Shown here: in pieces, positions 25,415-32,774 of the stretch
How the letters are laid out: each line of letters starts with the position of its first letter
Position numbering within the stretch: position 1 is the stretch's first letter
NCBI GenBank assembly: GCA_016874775.1
Contig: VGTJ01000014.1
Coordinates: 1 to 51,148, forward strand
Origin: Deltaproteobacteria bacterium
Lineage (GTDB): Bacteria > Desulfobacterota > Binatia > Bin18
Length of the DNA: 51,148 nucleotides
Direction of reading: 5' to 3'
Program-made: the position numbers and the translations under genes
The notes under the pieces: model-generated
The model's database searches: none
The model's input: the letters and a program-made list of their open reading frames with translations, nothing else
What the model was told of the DNA's origin: nothing

Positions 25415-26266
25415 GAATTTTGCTTTTGGCACTGACAAGCCTGGAATATCTGACTTGGTACGGAACACGGTGCCCTTTAATTCACGGTTGTCGTTATTGG
25501 CGGTGACAACATAGAGATCACGCATATCAGGACCGCCGAACGCGACACTCGTCACCGTTTTAGCTGGGACCTTGATGCGACGATCGACCGTGCCGTTTGG
25601 CTTGAAACGCACGACTTCACCAGGACCAGCGACGACCGCAACCCACACCCCACCCTCGACATCAATCGTCAAACCGTCCGGCATTCCTTCTGGTAGCTTG
25701 GCGAACAGTTGCCGTGGGCTTACCGTACGATCTGCGTGCACATCGTAAGCCCACACCGATTTTGTCGTTGAATCGCTGTGGTACAGCAATTTACGGTCAG
25801 GGCTGAACCCCAAACCGTTGGTGACTTCTACACCCTCCCAGAGTTTGGTAATGGTACCCGGCGGATCAATGCGAAACAGTGATCCAGGGGTTGGGGTGCT
25901 CTTGAAGTCGAACGCATGAATGTCCATCCCGAACGTGCCGCACCAGATACTACCCTGATCGTCGATCGTGAGGTCGTTTATGCCAAAGAGTGGTTTTCCC
26001 TCCCAGTTTGCGAAGATCTCGCGTAACTGGCCAGTTTGCTCGTTCCAGTGCGCCAGCGATTTCCCTGTAACGAGAATCCCACCATTGCTATTGAGTGCGA
26101 TACCACCGACAAACTTGCGGTCGGCAATTAGCGTCTCAATACGTCCGTCAGGACTACGGCGAAAGACACCACCATCGCGAACGTCGCTGTAATACAGACG
26201 ATTTTGATCATCCGTGCGCGGTCCTTCCAACAATCCATATCCAGTAGCTAAGGTTTCAAATTGCAT
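25412..26266 (-). CDS. SMP-30/gluconolactonase-family protein
   Basis: A 284-residue six-bladed beta-propeller lactonase-like protein. Metal-ligand segments are GLLEGPRTDDQNRLYYSDV (Glu), FGINDLTIDDQGSIWCG (Asn-Asp), TNGLGFSPDRKLLYHSDS and GMPDGLTIDVEGGVWVA (Asp). Relatives hydrolyse sugar or other lactones with Ca2+ or Zn2+. AAGGAGGAACGC precedes the ATG. Its TAA stop is the first codon of a repeat element's terminal repeat. The MBL-fold hydrolase gene lies 34 bp upstream in the same direction, so the two likely form an operon. Confidence 0.87.
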   Translation of the reverse strand: MQFETLATGYGLLEGPRTDDQNRLYYSDVRDGGVFRRSPDGRIETLIADRKFVGGIALNSNGGILVTGKSLAHWNEQTGQLREIFANWEGKPLFGINDLTIDDQGSIWCGTFGMDIHAFDFKSTPTPGSLFRIDPPGTITKLWEGVEVTNGLGFSPDRKLLYHSDSTTKSVWAYDVHADRTVSPRQLFAKLPEGMPDGLTIDVEGGVWVAVVAGPGEVVRFKPNGTVDRRIKVPAKTVTSVAFGGPDMRDLYVVTANNDNRELKGTVFRTKSDIPGLSVPKAKF

Positions 26267-26300
26267 ATGCGTTCCTCCTTTTCTCTACGACATCTGAAGG

Positions 26301-27179
26301 TTACCAGCGAACCCGTTTCGCCTGGCCTTTGCTTTCAATGAAAACTCCAGTCGGGGTGTTGAAGTGGGTGCCGAGAATCATCGTGGTGCTGTCGCAATGT
26401 TGCTCGATGAAGCGCGTGCGCGTGGTGACGGCGAGCGCCGGGTCATTGTCCGCATGTTGCACCCACTGGGGTTCCGCGACCTGGACTGGATGGACCATCA
26501 TATCACCAGTGACAATTGCCGCTTTGCCGTGCGAAGAGATTTGCACGCTGCAGTGACCCGGCGTGTGGCCTGGGGTTGGAAGCAGTGTCACTTCATCATC
26601 GATGCCCCACGCATTCTCAACCCACGCAACCTGTCCGGCCTCGATGATCGGTACGATATTCTGTCGTATAACCGCTTGATCCTCTGCGGTCGCAATGTCT
26701 TTCCAGTGTTCCCACTCGCCGCGATTGAATAGATACTTGGCCTTGGGGAACGTCGGTATCCAACGGCCATCGCGCAACTGCGTGTTCCATCCCGTATGAT
26801 CGAGATGCATGTGGGTACAGAAGACGTAGTCTACCTGCTCGGGCGCACATCCGACGGCCGCCAGATCCTCTACGTACGAAGCACGGCGGCCATTCCACTG
26901 CGGAAAGGCCAGTCCCTGTTTGTCGTTCCCTACGCACGTATCAATCAGAACTGTATGGTGCTTGGTCTTGATCACAAACGTATGAATGCTGAGTAACATC
27001 CGTTTCTCGGCATCGAGAAAAGATGGCTGCAGCCATGACAGGTGGGGGTCAAAATCCTCTTTGCGTTTATCGACATAGAGCACTCTCGGGCTGGTTGGCT
27101 CTAACGTATCGATCACTTTTGCGACCTGTACGCCCCCGATCGTGAATGACTGTACCCTTGGCTGCGACGACGTCGACAT
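26301..27179 (-). CDS. MBL-fold metallo-hydrolase
   Basis: A 292-residue metallo-beta-lactamase-fold enzyme. The dizinc motif is THMHLDHTGW, with further ligands in PTPGHTPGHCSVQI (His), VTGDMMVHP (Asp) and ILGTHFNTPTG (His). The family includes lactonases (AiiA type), alkyl and aryl hydrolases and esterases; pairing with the SMP-30 gene suggests lactone or ester hydrolysis. The start at 27179 is chosen by GGAGGTGAT; the longer frame has no RBS. Confidence 0.87.
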   Translation of the reverse strand: MSTSSQPRVQSFTIGGVQVAKVIDTLEPTSPRVLYVDKRKEDFDPHLSWLQPSFLDAEKRMLLSIHTFVIKTKHHTVLIDTCVGNDKQGLAFPQWNGRRASYVEDLAAVGCAPEQVDYVFCTHMHLDHTGWNTQLRDGRWIPTFPKAKYLFNRGEWEHWKDIATAEDQAVIRQNIVPIIEAGQVAWVENAWGIDDEVTLLPTPGHTPGHCSVQISSHGKAAIVTGDMMVHPVQVAEPQWVQHADNDPALAVTTRTRFIEQHCDSTTMILGTHFNTPTGVFIESKGQAKRVRW

Positions 27180-27229
27180 ATCACCTCCAGTTCTCTTCTC
27201 ACACAAACGTCAGGTGTCCCACGCGACTA

Positions 27230-27372
27230 CATCAGACCTGAGAACATTCGTACACGTTACACTACAGACTCCAAACCGTGTCATTCTGAGCGCGGCGAAG
27301 AATCTCTCCGAGAGAGCCTCTGTTGCACTCAGGGTGACAGCACTCGTGTACCAATCTTTTGTGGTCCGATTT
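27230..27372. mobile_element. TAAATC-family mini-element, interior type B
   Basis: The left end CATCAGACCTGAGAACATTC and the reversed right end AAATCGGACCACAAAAGATT (from 27372 leftward) are related to the terminal repeats at 6415 and 47166. The interior TCATTCTGAGCGCGGCGAAG...CTCAGGGTGACAG hairpin matches the copy at 6415. It lies between the MBL gene and the end of the cytochrome gene; neither terminus supplies a stop codon here. Confidence 0.62.
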
Positions 27373-27487
27373 CGCGAACGAGGGATGATGCATCGAGAAC
27401 CGCGATGATGTCAAGAGAAGTCGAGGTCGTCAGCTTATGGACCCATCTCCGGTGACGATTAGCGCAGAAGAGGAAGTGTTGGCCCGA

Positions 27488-27910
27488 TCACTTACGCTCC
27501 TGGATCGACTCCAGATAATAGACTAACTGCCAGATACGGCCACGTACGATGTCTTCCTGTGTCTTGGCGCCGTTTGCGCCTTCCTCGGTGTGAAAGACCA
27601 AACCCCACAACGGCATCTCACGGCTGCCGTGCCCGCGAATCGTTTCTCGTCCGTCGACCGTTCGATACACGTACCAGAATGGGAAGGTTCCCTTGCTCTT
27701 CTTGAGTAACTGAGTGAGGTCAGCTGGTCTCACTACGAGTAATGGCGACATGTCTCCGTTACCTTTTCCCTCTGGTCCGTGACAATTGGCGCAGTACTTT
27801 TGATACTTTCCTTTGCCGCCAGCGATGATTTCGTCCTCCTGAGCGCGGACTGACGCAACAAGGCAACTGCAAACGAGCATTAGTGCGAAGAGAAGCATCG
27901 ACATACGCAT
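27488..27910 (-). CDS. monoheme c-type cytochrome
   Basis: A 140-residue exported cytochrome c. Hydrophobic residues about 4-20 ending VRAQ form a Sec signal. The heme site CANCH is at 40-44 and the probable axial Met is in EMPLWG. The C-terminus GRIWQLVYYLESIQ is shared with the cytochromes at 31164 and, more weakly, 30350. It acts in the periplasm as an electron carrier. The start at 27910 follows GGAGA. It is the last gene of the BCAM0308-CBS-CBS-cytochrome run, whose upstream region carries a sigma-54-type promoter and operator pair. Confidence 0.88.
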   Translation of the reverse strand: MRMSMLLFALMLVCSCLVASVRAQEDEIIAGGKGKYQKYCANCHGPEGKGNGDMSPLLVVRPADLTQLLKKSKGTFPFWYVYRTVDGRETIRGHGSREMPLWGLVFHTEEGANGAKTQEDIVRGRIWQLVYYLESIQERK

Positions 27911-27935
27911 CGCGTTATCTCCAAAGGCTGTCGCC

Positions 27936-28337
27936 TTACTTTCCATCAAAGAGCGTGACAAATTCGGGCTCAATCATGCGACCGAGAATATCGCCGCGAG
28001 AAACAATGCCGACTAGCTTACCGTCACGTACCACAGGGATGCGCACGAAGTTATGTGTGGTCATCTTGGCTATCACCACCTGAATGTCATCTGCTTCTTC
28101 GACACACACGGCAGGGCGACCCATGATGTCCGTGGCCTGTACCGTCTGCATATCCTTCCCTTCAATAATCGCTTTCAAAAGATCAAATTCCGTCACGACA
28201 CCGACCACATGATTGCTGGAATCAACGACTGGTAGCCCGCTGTACATGCCCGAAAGCATTTGCTGGGCGAGGTCACGTCCAATCGCTCGTGGGGTGGCGG
28301 CAGTGACCCGTTTGTTCATCACGTCACGTGCTTTCAT
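27936..28337 (-). CDS. CBS-domain pair protein
   Basis: A 133-residue protein made only of two CBS motifs (MKARDVMNKRVTAATPRAIG..., then ATDIMGRPAVCVEEADDIQVV). Each ends in the GVVTEFDLL / GIVSRGDIL nucleotide-binding signature. Such Bateman modules bind adenine nucleotides such as AMP, ATP or NADH and report energy state. It starts after AAAGGAGAG. It lies 25 bp before the cytochrome gene in the same transcript. Confidence 0.9.
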   Translation of the reverse strand: MKARDVMNKRVTAATPRAIGRDLAQQMLSGMYSGLPVVDSSNHVVGVVTEFDLLKAIIEGKDMQTVQATDIMGRPAVCVEEADDIQVVIAKMTTHNFVRIPVVRDGKLVGIVSRGDILGRMIEPEFVTLFDGK

Positions 28338-28376
28338 TACCTCTCTCCTTTCTCGGACGGCTGACGCTGGCGTCCT

Positions 28377-28795
28377 TTACGCATGTTTTGGGAACTCTCC
28401 TGCTAACGCTGCATCGAGGAGATCACTACGAGTAATCACACCGACAAGTTTCTCGTTGTCGACAACTGGCAACGCACCAAAACGCTGCTTGCGTAGATGC
28501 TGCGCGGCTTCTCGCAGTGATGCGTGTGGCGTGAGCGTTACCACATTGAAGGTCATCACTTCCTCGACAATGTGTGAGTCAGCGAAGTCATCAATGTCTT
28601 GCCCTCGCAGGAGGCGCATACTCGATGGATACGCGTCGCGAACGTCTCGGTCTGTGACAATCCCACCACCTTATCGTCGACCACCACAGGCAATTGATTG
28701 ACGCGATGTTTGGTCATCAGTTCGCGTGCGTGGCGAAGCGTGTCATGGGGTCTGATGGTCAGTACTGATTTTGTCATCCACTGTGCAACAGTCAT
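28377..28795 (-). pseudogene. CBS-domain pair gene with a frameshift
   Basis: The first half (MTVAQWMTKSVLTIRPHDTL..LPVVVDDKVVG) and the second half (VTDRDVRDAYPSS, then IVEEVMTFNVVTLTPHASLREAAQHLRKQRFGALPVV) together match the intact paralog at 33398-33808 over its whole length. They lie in different frames. The break is at the GGTGGTGGGATT run (28659-28670), where one G appears to be missing. As read, translation gives a truncated 79-residue product. It may be a true mutation, an assembly error or, least likely, programmed frameshifting. The GGAGGAGG ribosome binding site and both domains are otherwise well kept. Confidence 0.75.
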
Positions 28796-28812
28796 GATCG
28801 CCTCCTCCACGG

Positions 28813-29337
28813 TTAGGCAGCACGGTGCCATTCGACGTTGAGAAACTTAGGATCGGACCACTGGTAGGAAGTGTGGCCTTGGTACGAACTCTTGAGCATC
28901 CGACCGATGCGCTGCGCAAGCTTTTCGTTGGTGGTCGTGACCGTCACGCCATCGACTGACTCGCTGATGTCGATGATCCGTTCAAGCGGATTGGTTCCTT
29001 TGGCGCGTTCTTCTTCGTTGCGCACCAAGCGAAGGATCTCATCCTGGTGCTCGGTGAAAAACGGACTTCTGCGCAGCCTGACTTGCCCTTCCGGGTAGCG
29101 GTCGCGGATCTTCTCACATGCCGGACACAATACCTTACGGGTCTTGGGATCATTGCTGTGGTAAAAGTACAACTCCTCGTCGAAGAACCAATGTCTGCGT
29201 TGGTACAGCGCATGGCACTCCGTACACACTGCAACCTCTCCGCGATCGCTGCGCGGTTCGTACGGATCGTGCGCGTTAAACTCAGCGACATTCCGTCGCG
29301 TGTGGATTGTTCCCCGGTTTCCATGTTTTGTCGACAT
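28813..29337 (-). CDS. BCAM0308-like zinc-ribbon protein
   Basis: A 174-residue protein with two Cys pairs, CTEC and CPAC, forming a probable zinc ribbon around residues 38-75. After it comes the block FFTEHQDEILRLVRNEEERAKGTNPLERIIDI and TTTNEKLAQRIGRML. This pattern matches what I remember of the BCAM0308 family, named from a gene in the Burkholderia low-oxygen-activated locus; the exact function is unknown. It is first in the operon running to 27488, is divergent from the CBS gene at 29594 and has a sigma-54-like site at 29401-29416. Confidence 0.72.
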   Translation of the reverse strand: MSTKHGNRGTIHTRRNVAEFNAHDPYEPRSDRGEVAVCTECHALYQRRHWFFDEELYFYHSNDPKTRKVLCPACEKIRDRYPEGQVRLRRSPFFTEHQDEILRLVRNEEERAKGTNPLERIIDISESVDGVTVTTTNEKLAQRIGRMLKSSYQGHTSYQWSDPKFLNVEWHRAA

Positions 29338-29400
29338 TGCCAGCCTCCCGTTCTACAGCCGTGGCCAAATTCGTCGCTCCACCTGCTATACGGTCTTCAA

Positions 29401-29416
29401 AGCAACTCTCGTACCG
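29401..29416 (-). promoter_or_regulatory. sigma-54-type promoter for the BCAM0308 operon
   Basis: On the minus strand CGGTACGAGAGTTGCT has the GG-N10-GC spacing and a perfect TTGCT -12 element; the -24 element differs from TGGCAC at two positions. It ends about 64 nt before the start codon and lies 38 bp from operator copy 29454-29471. Confidence 0.6.
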
Positions 29417-29453
29417 ATACAAACGCGGCCCGCAGTGGTGATCGTGAGGATAA

Positions 29454-29503
29454 ATTCGCAAGAATGAGAAGCTTGTGGCAAGAGAATTCCGAAAAATGAG
29501 AAA
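29454..29503. promoter_or_regulatory. paired operator, copy 1 (BCAM0308 / CBS)
   Basis: ATTCGCAAGAATGAGAAG (29454-29471) and ATTCCGAAAAATGAGAAA (29486-29503) start 32 bp apart. They are variants of the consensus TTTCGCAGAAATAGGAAA found also at 30910, 33840 and 43948, and are partly palindromic (TTTC...GAAA). They lie between two divergent sigma-54-type promoters, as expected for an enhancer-binding activator. Confidence 0.6.
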
Positions 29504-29529
29504 TTGAGCAGCGGCGGAGTAGTGAGAGC

Positions 29530-29546
29530 TTGGCACCAGCATTGCA
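29530..29546 (+). promoter_or_regulatory. sigma-54-type promoter for the CBS gene at 29594
   Basis: TTGGCACCAGCATTGCA is a full match to TGGCAC-N5-TTGCA with correct GG-N10-GC spacing. It ends 47 nt before the ATG at 29594 and starts 27 bp after the operator copy at 29486-29503. Confidence 0.75.
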
Positions 29547-29593
29547 CCTCGATGCAACGTCAGGATCAGCGAAATGGAGCAGGAGGAATCTGT

Positions 29594-30022
29594 ATGTATC
29601 GCTTTCTTGAATGCACCGTGGGTCAGTATATGACGCGCGAGGTGAAGACTGTAAACGCGACTACCACGTTGCGGGAGCTTGAAGTCCTGTTCGCTAAGCA
29701 CGACTACAATGCTTTTCCCGTAGTGGAGGACAAACATGTCATCGGATTGGTGACGAAATTCGATTTTCTCAAGACGTTTGCTTTTACAACCAGGCAGCTC
29801 TTACCGCATTACGACGAGCTGATGCAGCGCAAGGTGGGCGAGATCATGACCGAAGCCGTCATTCATGTCGAGCCAGCCGCACCACTCACGCGCACTCTGC
29901 AGCTCATGGTGTCGCTGAAAGCCCGCAGCCTACCGGTTATGACATCAGACAACAAACTTGTTGGCATGATTGCACGCGAGGACATCATGCGAGCGTTGAA
30001 GGAGACGACGCGAGACCAATGA
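29594..30022 (+). CDS. CBS-domain pair protein
   Basis: A 142-residue Bateman module: VGQYMTREVKTVNATTTLRELEVLF..HVIGLVTKFDFL, then VGEIMTEAVIHVEPAAPLTRTLQLMV..LVGMIAREDIM. It lacks any enzyme domain and probably senses adenine nucleotides. The start at 29594 uses AGGAGGAA. It is transcribed divergently from the BCAM0308 operon, with a near-perfect sigma-54 promoter 47 nt upstream and the paired operator just beyond. Confidence 0.9.
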   Translation: MYRFLECTVGQYMTREVKTVNATTTLRELEVLFAKHDYNAFPVVEDKHVIGLVTKFDFLKTFAFTTRQLLPHYDELMQRKVGEIMTEAVIHVEPAAPLTRTLQLMVSLKARSLPVMTSDNKLVGMIAREDIMRALKETTRDQ

Positions 30023-30157
30023 GGAGCAGCGCGGTTCGTTCTTCCAAATTCACACATCGCTGTAGGGTCCTCATCCAGCGACGTGTCACGCTCGATTTCT
30101 TGCGAGAACGCTTCAACTGGTCTCAACAGTAATATGCCGTGATGATCGACCACGCCC

Positions 30158-30345
30158 ATGGCAGAGGTTATCCCCAGCGAATTTCAGCACCTCCTCGTCG
30201 CTGTGCTGATCGGCGCCTTGATCGGTCTCGACCGTGAACGATCCGAGGTTCGTAAATCTCACCAACTGTTCGCTGGGATCCGCACGTTTCCGCTCATTGC
30301 GTTGACATGGGCACTCCCTATGTTGCTGTATAATGAGACTTGCTG
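30158..30345 (+). pseudogene. truncated MgtC/SapB- or DUF4010-like gene fragment
   Basis: The first ~57 codons read LLVAVLIGALIGLDRERSE..SHQLFAGIRTFPLIALTWALPMLL, the conserved first membrane region of MgtC/SapB or DUF4010 proteins (GALIGLERE...AGIRTFPLI). The reading frame then runs into the 3' end of the convergent cytochrome gene at 30350 and stops at 30427 without the remaining helices. It is a remnant left by a deletion or rearrangement that brought the cytochrome gene next to it. The boundaries are approximate. Confidence 0.65.
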
Positions 30346-30349
30346 CTAT

Positions 30350-30817
30350 TTAACGACGCTCTCCGGGTGGTATGCCAGTGGTGGGCAAGACCACATTCTC
30401 CAATTCCTTCTTGTCTGTCCCTTGTAGCGATTCGAGATAATCTACGATAAAGCCGATGCGCCCACGAGCCACGGCTGGTTTGCTTACCGTTCCCAGCACG
30501 TCATCTTGCAGCCGCTCACCCCAGATCGGCATGACTCGCGTGCCGTGTGCTGCGATCACTTCATCCCCGGCGATAACGCGCCCTAATCGTTCACGCGGGA
30601 ACTCGCCACTGTGACGAGTCGTGATCGTGCGCAGGTCTGTTGGCTTGATCGCAAGTGCGGGTGCCACCGGTCCGTTGCCAGTACCACGGTCGCCGTGGCA
30701 GCTCGCGCAGTACTGCGTGTACAGTGTTGCCCCTGGCTGCGCGTCCTGTGCGATCGCAAGTGCAGGCGAAACTATGGTCAAGAGACCGGTGACCACTGCG
30801 TATCGTAATATTTGCAT
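30350..30817 (-). CDS. monoheme c-type cytochrome
   Basis: A 155-residue exported cytochrome c. The signal peptide is MQILRYAVVTGLLTIVSPALAIAQ. The heme site CASCHGDRGTGNGP is at Cys37-His41 and the likely axial Met in VMPIWGERL. The tail GRIGFIVDYLESLQ parallels the other two small cytochromes, but this one has a C-terminal extension of about 20 residues. The start at 30817 follows GAGG. A near-consensus sigma-54 site lies at 30866-30881 and operator copy 30910-30927 beyond it, shared with the divergent cytochrome gene. Confidence 0.88.
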   Translation of the reverse strand: MQILRYAVVTGLLTIVSPALAIAQDAQPGATLYTQYCASCHGDRGTGNGPVAPALAIKPTDLRTITTRHSGEFPRERLGRVIAGDEVIAAHGTRVMPIWGERLQDDVLGTVSKPAVARGRIGFIVDYLESLQGTDKKELENVVLPTTGIPPGERR

Positions 30818-30865
30818 TCCTTGCCTCCCCTCAGCATGCGTTTTCTGTGCTGCTAGTGCACTCGA

Positions 30866-30881
30866 CCCAAGAATCGTGCCG
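30866..30881 (-). promoter_or_regulatory. sigma-54-like promoter for the cytochrome at 30350-30817
   Basis: The minus-strand CGGCACGATTCTTGGG has a good -24 element (GGCACG) and TTGG instead of TTGC at -12. It lies 29 bp from operator copy 30910-30927 and 48 nt before the start codon. Confidence 0.5.
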
Positions 30882-30909
30882 CAGCAAAGCTGATAACGAA
30901 GCGACACAT

Positions 30910-30958
30910 TTTCTCAACATTGCAAAAGTCTGCTCGCTGGTTTCGCAAAAATAGGAAA
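30910..30958. promoter_or_regulatory. paired operator, copy 2 (divergent cytochromes)
   Basis: The minus-strand site TTTTGCAATGTTGAGAAA (30910-30927) and the plus-strand site TTTCGCAAAAATAGGAAA (30941-30958) start 31 bp apart. The second matches the consensus at 17 of 18 positions. They stand midway between two divergent sigma-54-type promoters at equal distances of 29 bp. Confidence 0.65.
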
Positions 30959-30986
30959 TCCCACTGCCTAGTGACACGATTTGTCC

Positions 30987-31002
30987 TGGCACTTGCCTTG
31001 CT
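30987..31002 (+). promoter_or_regulatory. sigma-54-type promoter for the cytochrome-NapC operon
   Basis: TGGCACTTGCCTTGCT is a complete match to TGGCAC-N5-TTGCT, 29 bp after operator copy 30941-30958. The transcript would have a leader of about 150 nt before the ATG at 31164. Confidence 0.75.
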
Positions 31003-31163
31003 CGTGCCAAAGGGGATGCCAGACGAAGTAGAGGGGAGACGGGACTATGCGTAGCCAACGAGCCCCGCCCGCGCGAGGAAGTGCTCACACGGCAAGTGTA
31101 CGGAGGATGTGTCACAGTACGTGACTACGTACGAGCACCATCATGAATCTGAAGGAGGCGAAT

Positions 31164-31595
31164 ATGTGTCGGTGGAAAGGAAAGATATCTGCACTGACGA
31201 TGCTGACAGGGATGGCACTGCTATGGGGAGCTGCGGACCTGGCTTCAGCGCAGGAAACAGAGGTCGCCGCCGCTGGGAAACCGAGCTATGAGCAGCAGTG
31301 CGCAGTATGTCATGGCCGCGAGGGCAAGGGCGACGGTCCGGCCATGAACCTGCTGACCGTCAAACCGTCCGATTTGACTCAGATCAATAAACGCAACAAT
31401 GGAACCTTTCCGTTCTGGAAGATCTATCGTGTAGTCGATGGCCGCGAGGAGATCAAAGGGCACGGGACGCGTGACATGCCAGTCTGGGGTGCGCAGTTTC
31501 GTTCTGAGGCCACCAGTAGTCCAACCGCGCAAACCCAAGTCCGGGGACGAATTCTTGAGTTAGTGTATTATTTGCAATCGATTCAGGCCAAATAA
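31164..31595 (+). CDS. monoheme c-type cytochrome
   Basis: A 143-residue exported cytochrome c, closely related to that at 27488 (both have GTFPFWxxYRxVDGRExIxGHGxRxMPxWG). The signal peptide ends near ASAQ (residue 30). The heme site CAVCH is at 46-50 and the axial Met in DMPVWG. The start at 31164 has GAAGGAGG upstream; an earlier in-frame ATG at 31143 lacks one. It is the first gene of an operon with the NapC-like protein and a small membrane protein, so it may be the soluble partner of that membrane cytochrome. Confidence 0.88.
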   Translation: MCRWKGKISALTMLTGMALLWGAADLASAQETEVAAAGKPSYEQQCAVCHGREGKGDGPAMNLLTVKPSDLTQINKRNNGTFPFWKIYRVVDGREEIKGHGTRDMPVWGAQFRSEATSSPTAQTQVRGRILELVYYLQSIQAK

Positions 31596-31614
31596 TGCAC
31601 TCCGCGTGATACAC

Positions 31615-31641
31615 AGCCCACGCGAGGCGATCCCGTGGGCT
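31615..31641 (+). promoter_or_regulatory. intra-operon hairpin
   Basis: AGCCCACG (31615-31622) and CGTGGGCT (31634-31641) form an 8-bp stem between the cytochrome and NapC-like genes, without a T-run. It may stabilise the upstream mRNA and set a higher cytochrome level than the membrane protein. Confidence 0.45.
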
Positions 31642-31671
31642 ATTGTCGAATGAAGGGCGGAGGTAGGACCG

Positions 31672-32256
31672 ATGGGTGGCATAGGACTGATAGCCATAGG
31701 GATGGCGCTGGTTGGGCGCTGTTTGGTGCTTGGTTGGCGTCACCGGATGCCAATACCCGTACATCACTGGCTGTTGCTTTTCTGTATGCTGCTACTGCCA
31801 GTGGCTGCGTTGCTGGCGACGATTTCCAGTGTAGCGGAAGACACAAAAACCGTGGGATTCTGCGCCACCTGTCACGTGATGCAGGTATTTGTCAATGACA
31901 TGCGCAATCCTGAGAGTCGCTTGCTAGCTGCCCGTCACTATCAGAACCGCTGGATCGCCAACCACCAATGCTACACTTGTCACATCACCTACGGACTGCA
32001 TGGTTCGTTCGCCGGCAAGCGCGCTGCCCTGCGTCATTGGCTACGTTATGTCACTGGCAGTTGGAGCGAGCCTATCACCCATACTGGTCCGTATCCCAAT
32101 ACCAACTGTTTGAATTGCCATGCCGATGCCTCAGGGTTCCGACACGTTGGCAGTCACCAGTCGCGCCTGGCGGATTTGCAGGAAAACCGTGTGAAATGCG
32201 TGATGTGCCACGGACTTCCCCACCCCGCGCCAGAGGACCGTCATGTCAGTGGATAA
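31672..32256 (+). CDS. tetraheme NapC/NirT/NrfH-like membrane cytochrome
   Basis: A 194-residue membrane-anchored multiheme cytochrome. Hydrophobic segments lie at about residues 1-21 and 31-53. Four CxxCH sites follow: 64-68, 100-104, 146-150 and 176-180. The pattern FCATCHVM and HQCYTCHITYG, then NCLNCH and KCVMCH, matches the NapC/NirT/NrfH family. These oxidise quinol and pass electrons to periplasmic reductases; no terminal reductase is encoded nearby, and the adjacent monoheme cytochrome is the obvious acceptor. GGAGG precedes the start. The last 14 bp overlap the next gene. Confidence 0.88.
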   Translation: MGGIGLIAIGMALVGRCLVLGWRHRMPIPVHHWLLLFCMLLLPVAALLATISSVAEDTKTVGFCATCHVMQVFVNDMRNPESRLLAARHYQNRWIANHQCYTCHITYGLHGSFAGKRAALRHWLRYVTGSWSEPITHTGPYPNTNCLNCHADASGFRHVGSHQSRLADLQENRVKCVMCHGLPHPAPEDRHVSG

Positions 32257-32479
32257 AGACCCCAGGGAGGAACACCAGGCGAGTGACGAGCGGCTGCTGC
32301 GTATTGCTGTTCTGGGTATGGTGGCTGGCCTCGTGTGCTTGCTCCCCTATCTGTGGTTGAGCTTTGGCGTCTGGACCTTTGGCCTCACCATTCTGCTAGG
32401 CGTTCCGTTGGTCCTTGTCTCGGCTGCTGCATATGTGTGGGTCGTCATTCGTGACCTCAAACAGCGGGGACTGTTGTGA
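32243..32479 (+). CDS. small two-helix membrane protein
   Basis: A 78-residue protein with a charged N-terminus (about 20 residues) and two hydrophobic segments (IAVLGMVAGLVCLLPYLWL and FGLTILLGVPLVLVSAAAYVWVV), ending in a basic tail DLKQRGLL. It starts inside the NapC-like gene, overlapping by 14 bp, so translation is coupled. It may be an accessory subunit of the tetraheme cytochrome. No family is recognised. A rho-independent terminator lies 115 bp after its stop. Confidence 0.72.
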   Translation: MSVDKDPREEHQASDERLLRIAVLGMVAGLVCLLPYLWLSFGVWTFGLTILLGVPLVLVSAAAYVWVVIRDLKQRGLL

Positions 32480-32583
32480 TGCCAAGAGGCACACAGACCA
32501 CGATCTGGGCGTTCATGAGCTGTTACTGTTGCCTTGTTCACCGGTGCACACCGCTATTGTGGCTAGTGGCTCAGTTGGGAATT

Positions 32584-32653
32584 TGTTTGTAGAGGTACCC
32601 CGGTGTGGGTACCTTTTTCCTGAGCGGCCACACCTGACCGCCCCTACAAAGAG
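32584..32653. repeat. 70-bp palindromic repeat with TTTGTAG ends
   Basis: The sequence from about 32584 (TTTGTAGAGGTACCCC) pairs with the reverse of CCGCCCCTACAAA ending near 32653. It resembles the TTTGTAGGGGCG...-type intergenic repeats common in many bacteria. It includes the terminator hairpin at 32594. Confidence 0.5.
32594..32618 (+). terminator. rho-independent terminator of the cytochrome-NapC operon
   Basis: GGTACCC, loop CGGTGT, GGGTACC, then TTTTT: a 7-bp perfect stem followed by five T residues, oriented to end the plus-strand operon 31164-32479. Confidence 0.8.
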
Positions 32654-32677
32654 ACATCCACGTGTCAAACTGAATCC

Positions 32678-32773
32678 CTAGTATCGTGTCTCATAGCGTC
32701 GTGAGCAGTTGTAGGGCGCGTGGTACGCGCCTTACGATTTCACCGCTAATGAACTTGCGAGACACGGTGCTAG
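32678..32773. mobile_element. 96-bp mini-element with CTAG ends
   Basis: CTAGTATCGTGTCTCATAGC at the left and the reverse of the right end (CTAGCACCGTGTCTCGCAAG) are inverted repeats with about 14 of the first 17 bases equal. A central GGCGCGTGGTACGCGCC palindrome fills the core. The right end stops one base before the stop codon (TAG) of the ferritin-like gene at 32775. This is a second, unrelated element family abutting a gene end. Confidence 0.6.
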
Positions 32774-32774
32774 C

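Noticed and set aside
28377-28619. Independent 80-residue single-CBS gene
   Set aside because: Its sequence continues the upstream frame after a one-base shift and aligns with the second half of the paralog at 33398, so it is part of a broken gene.
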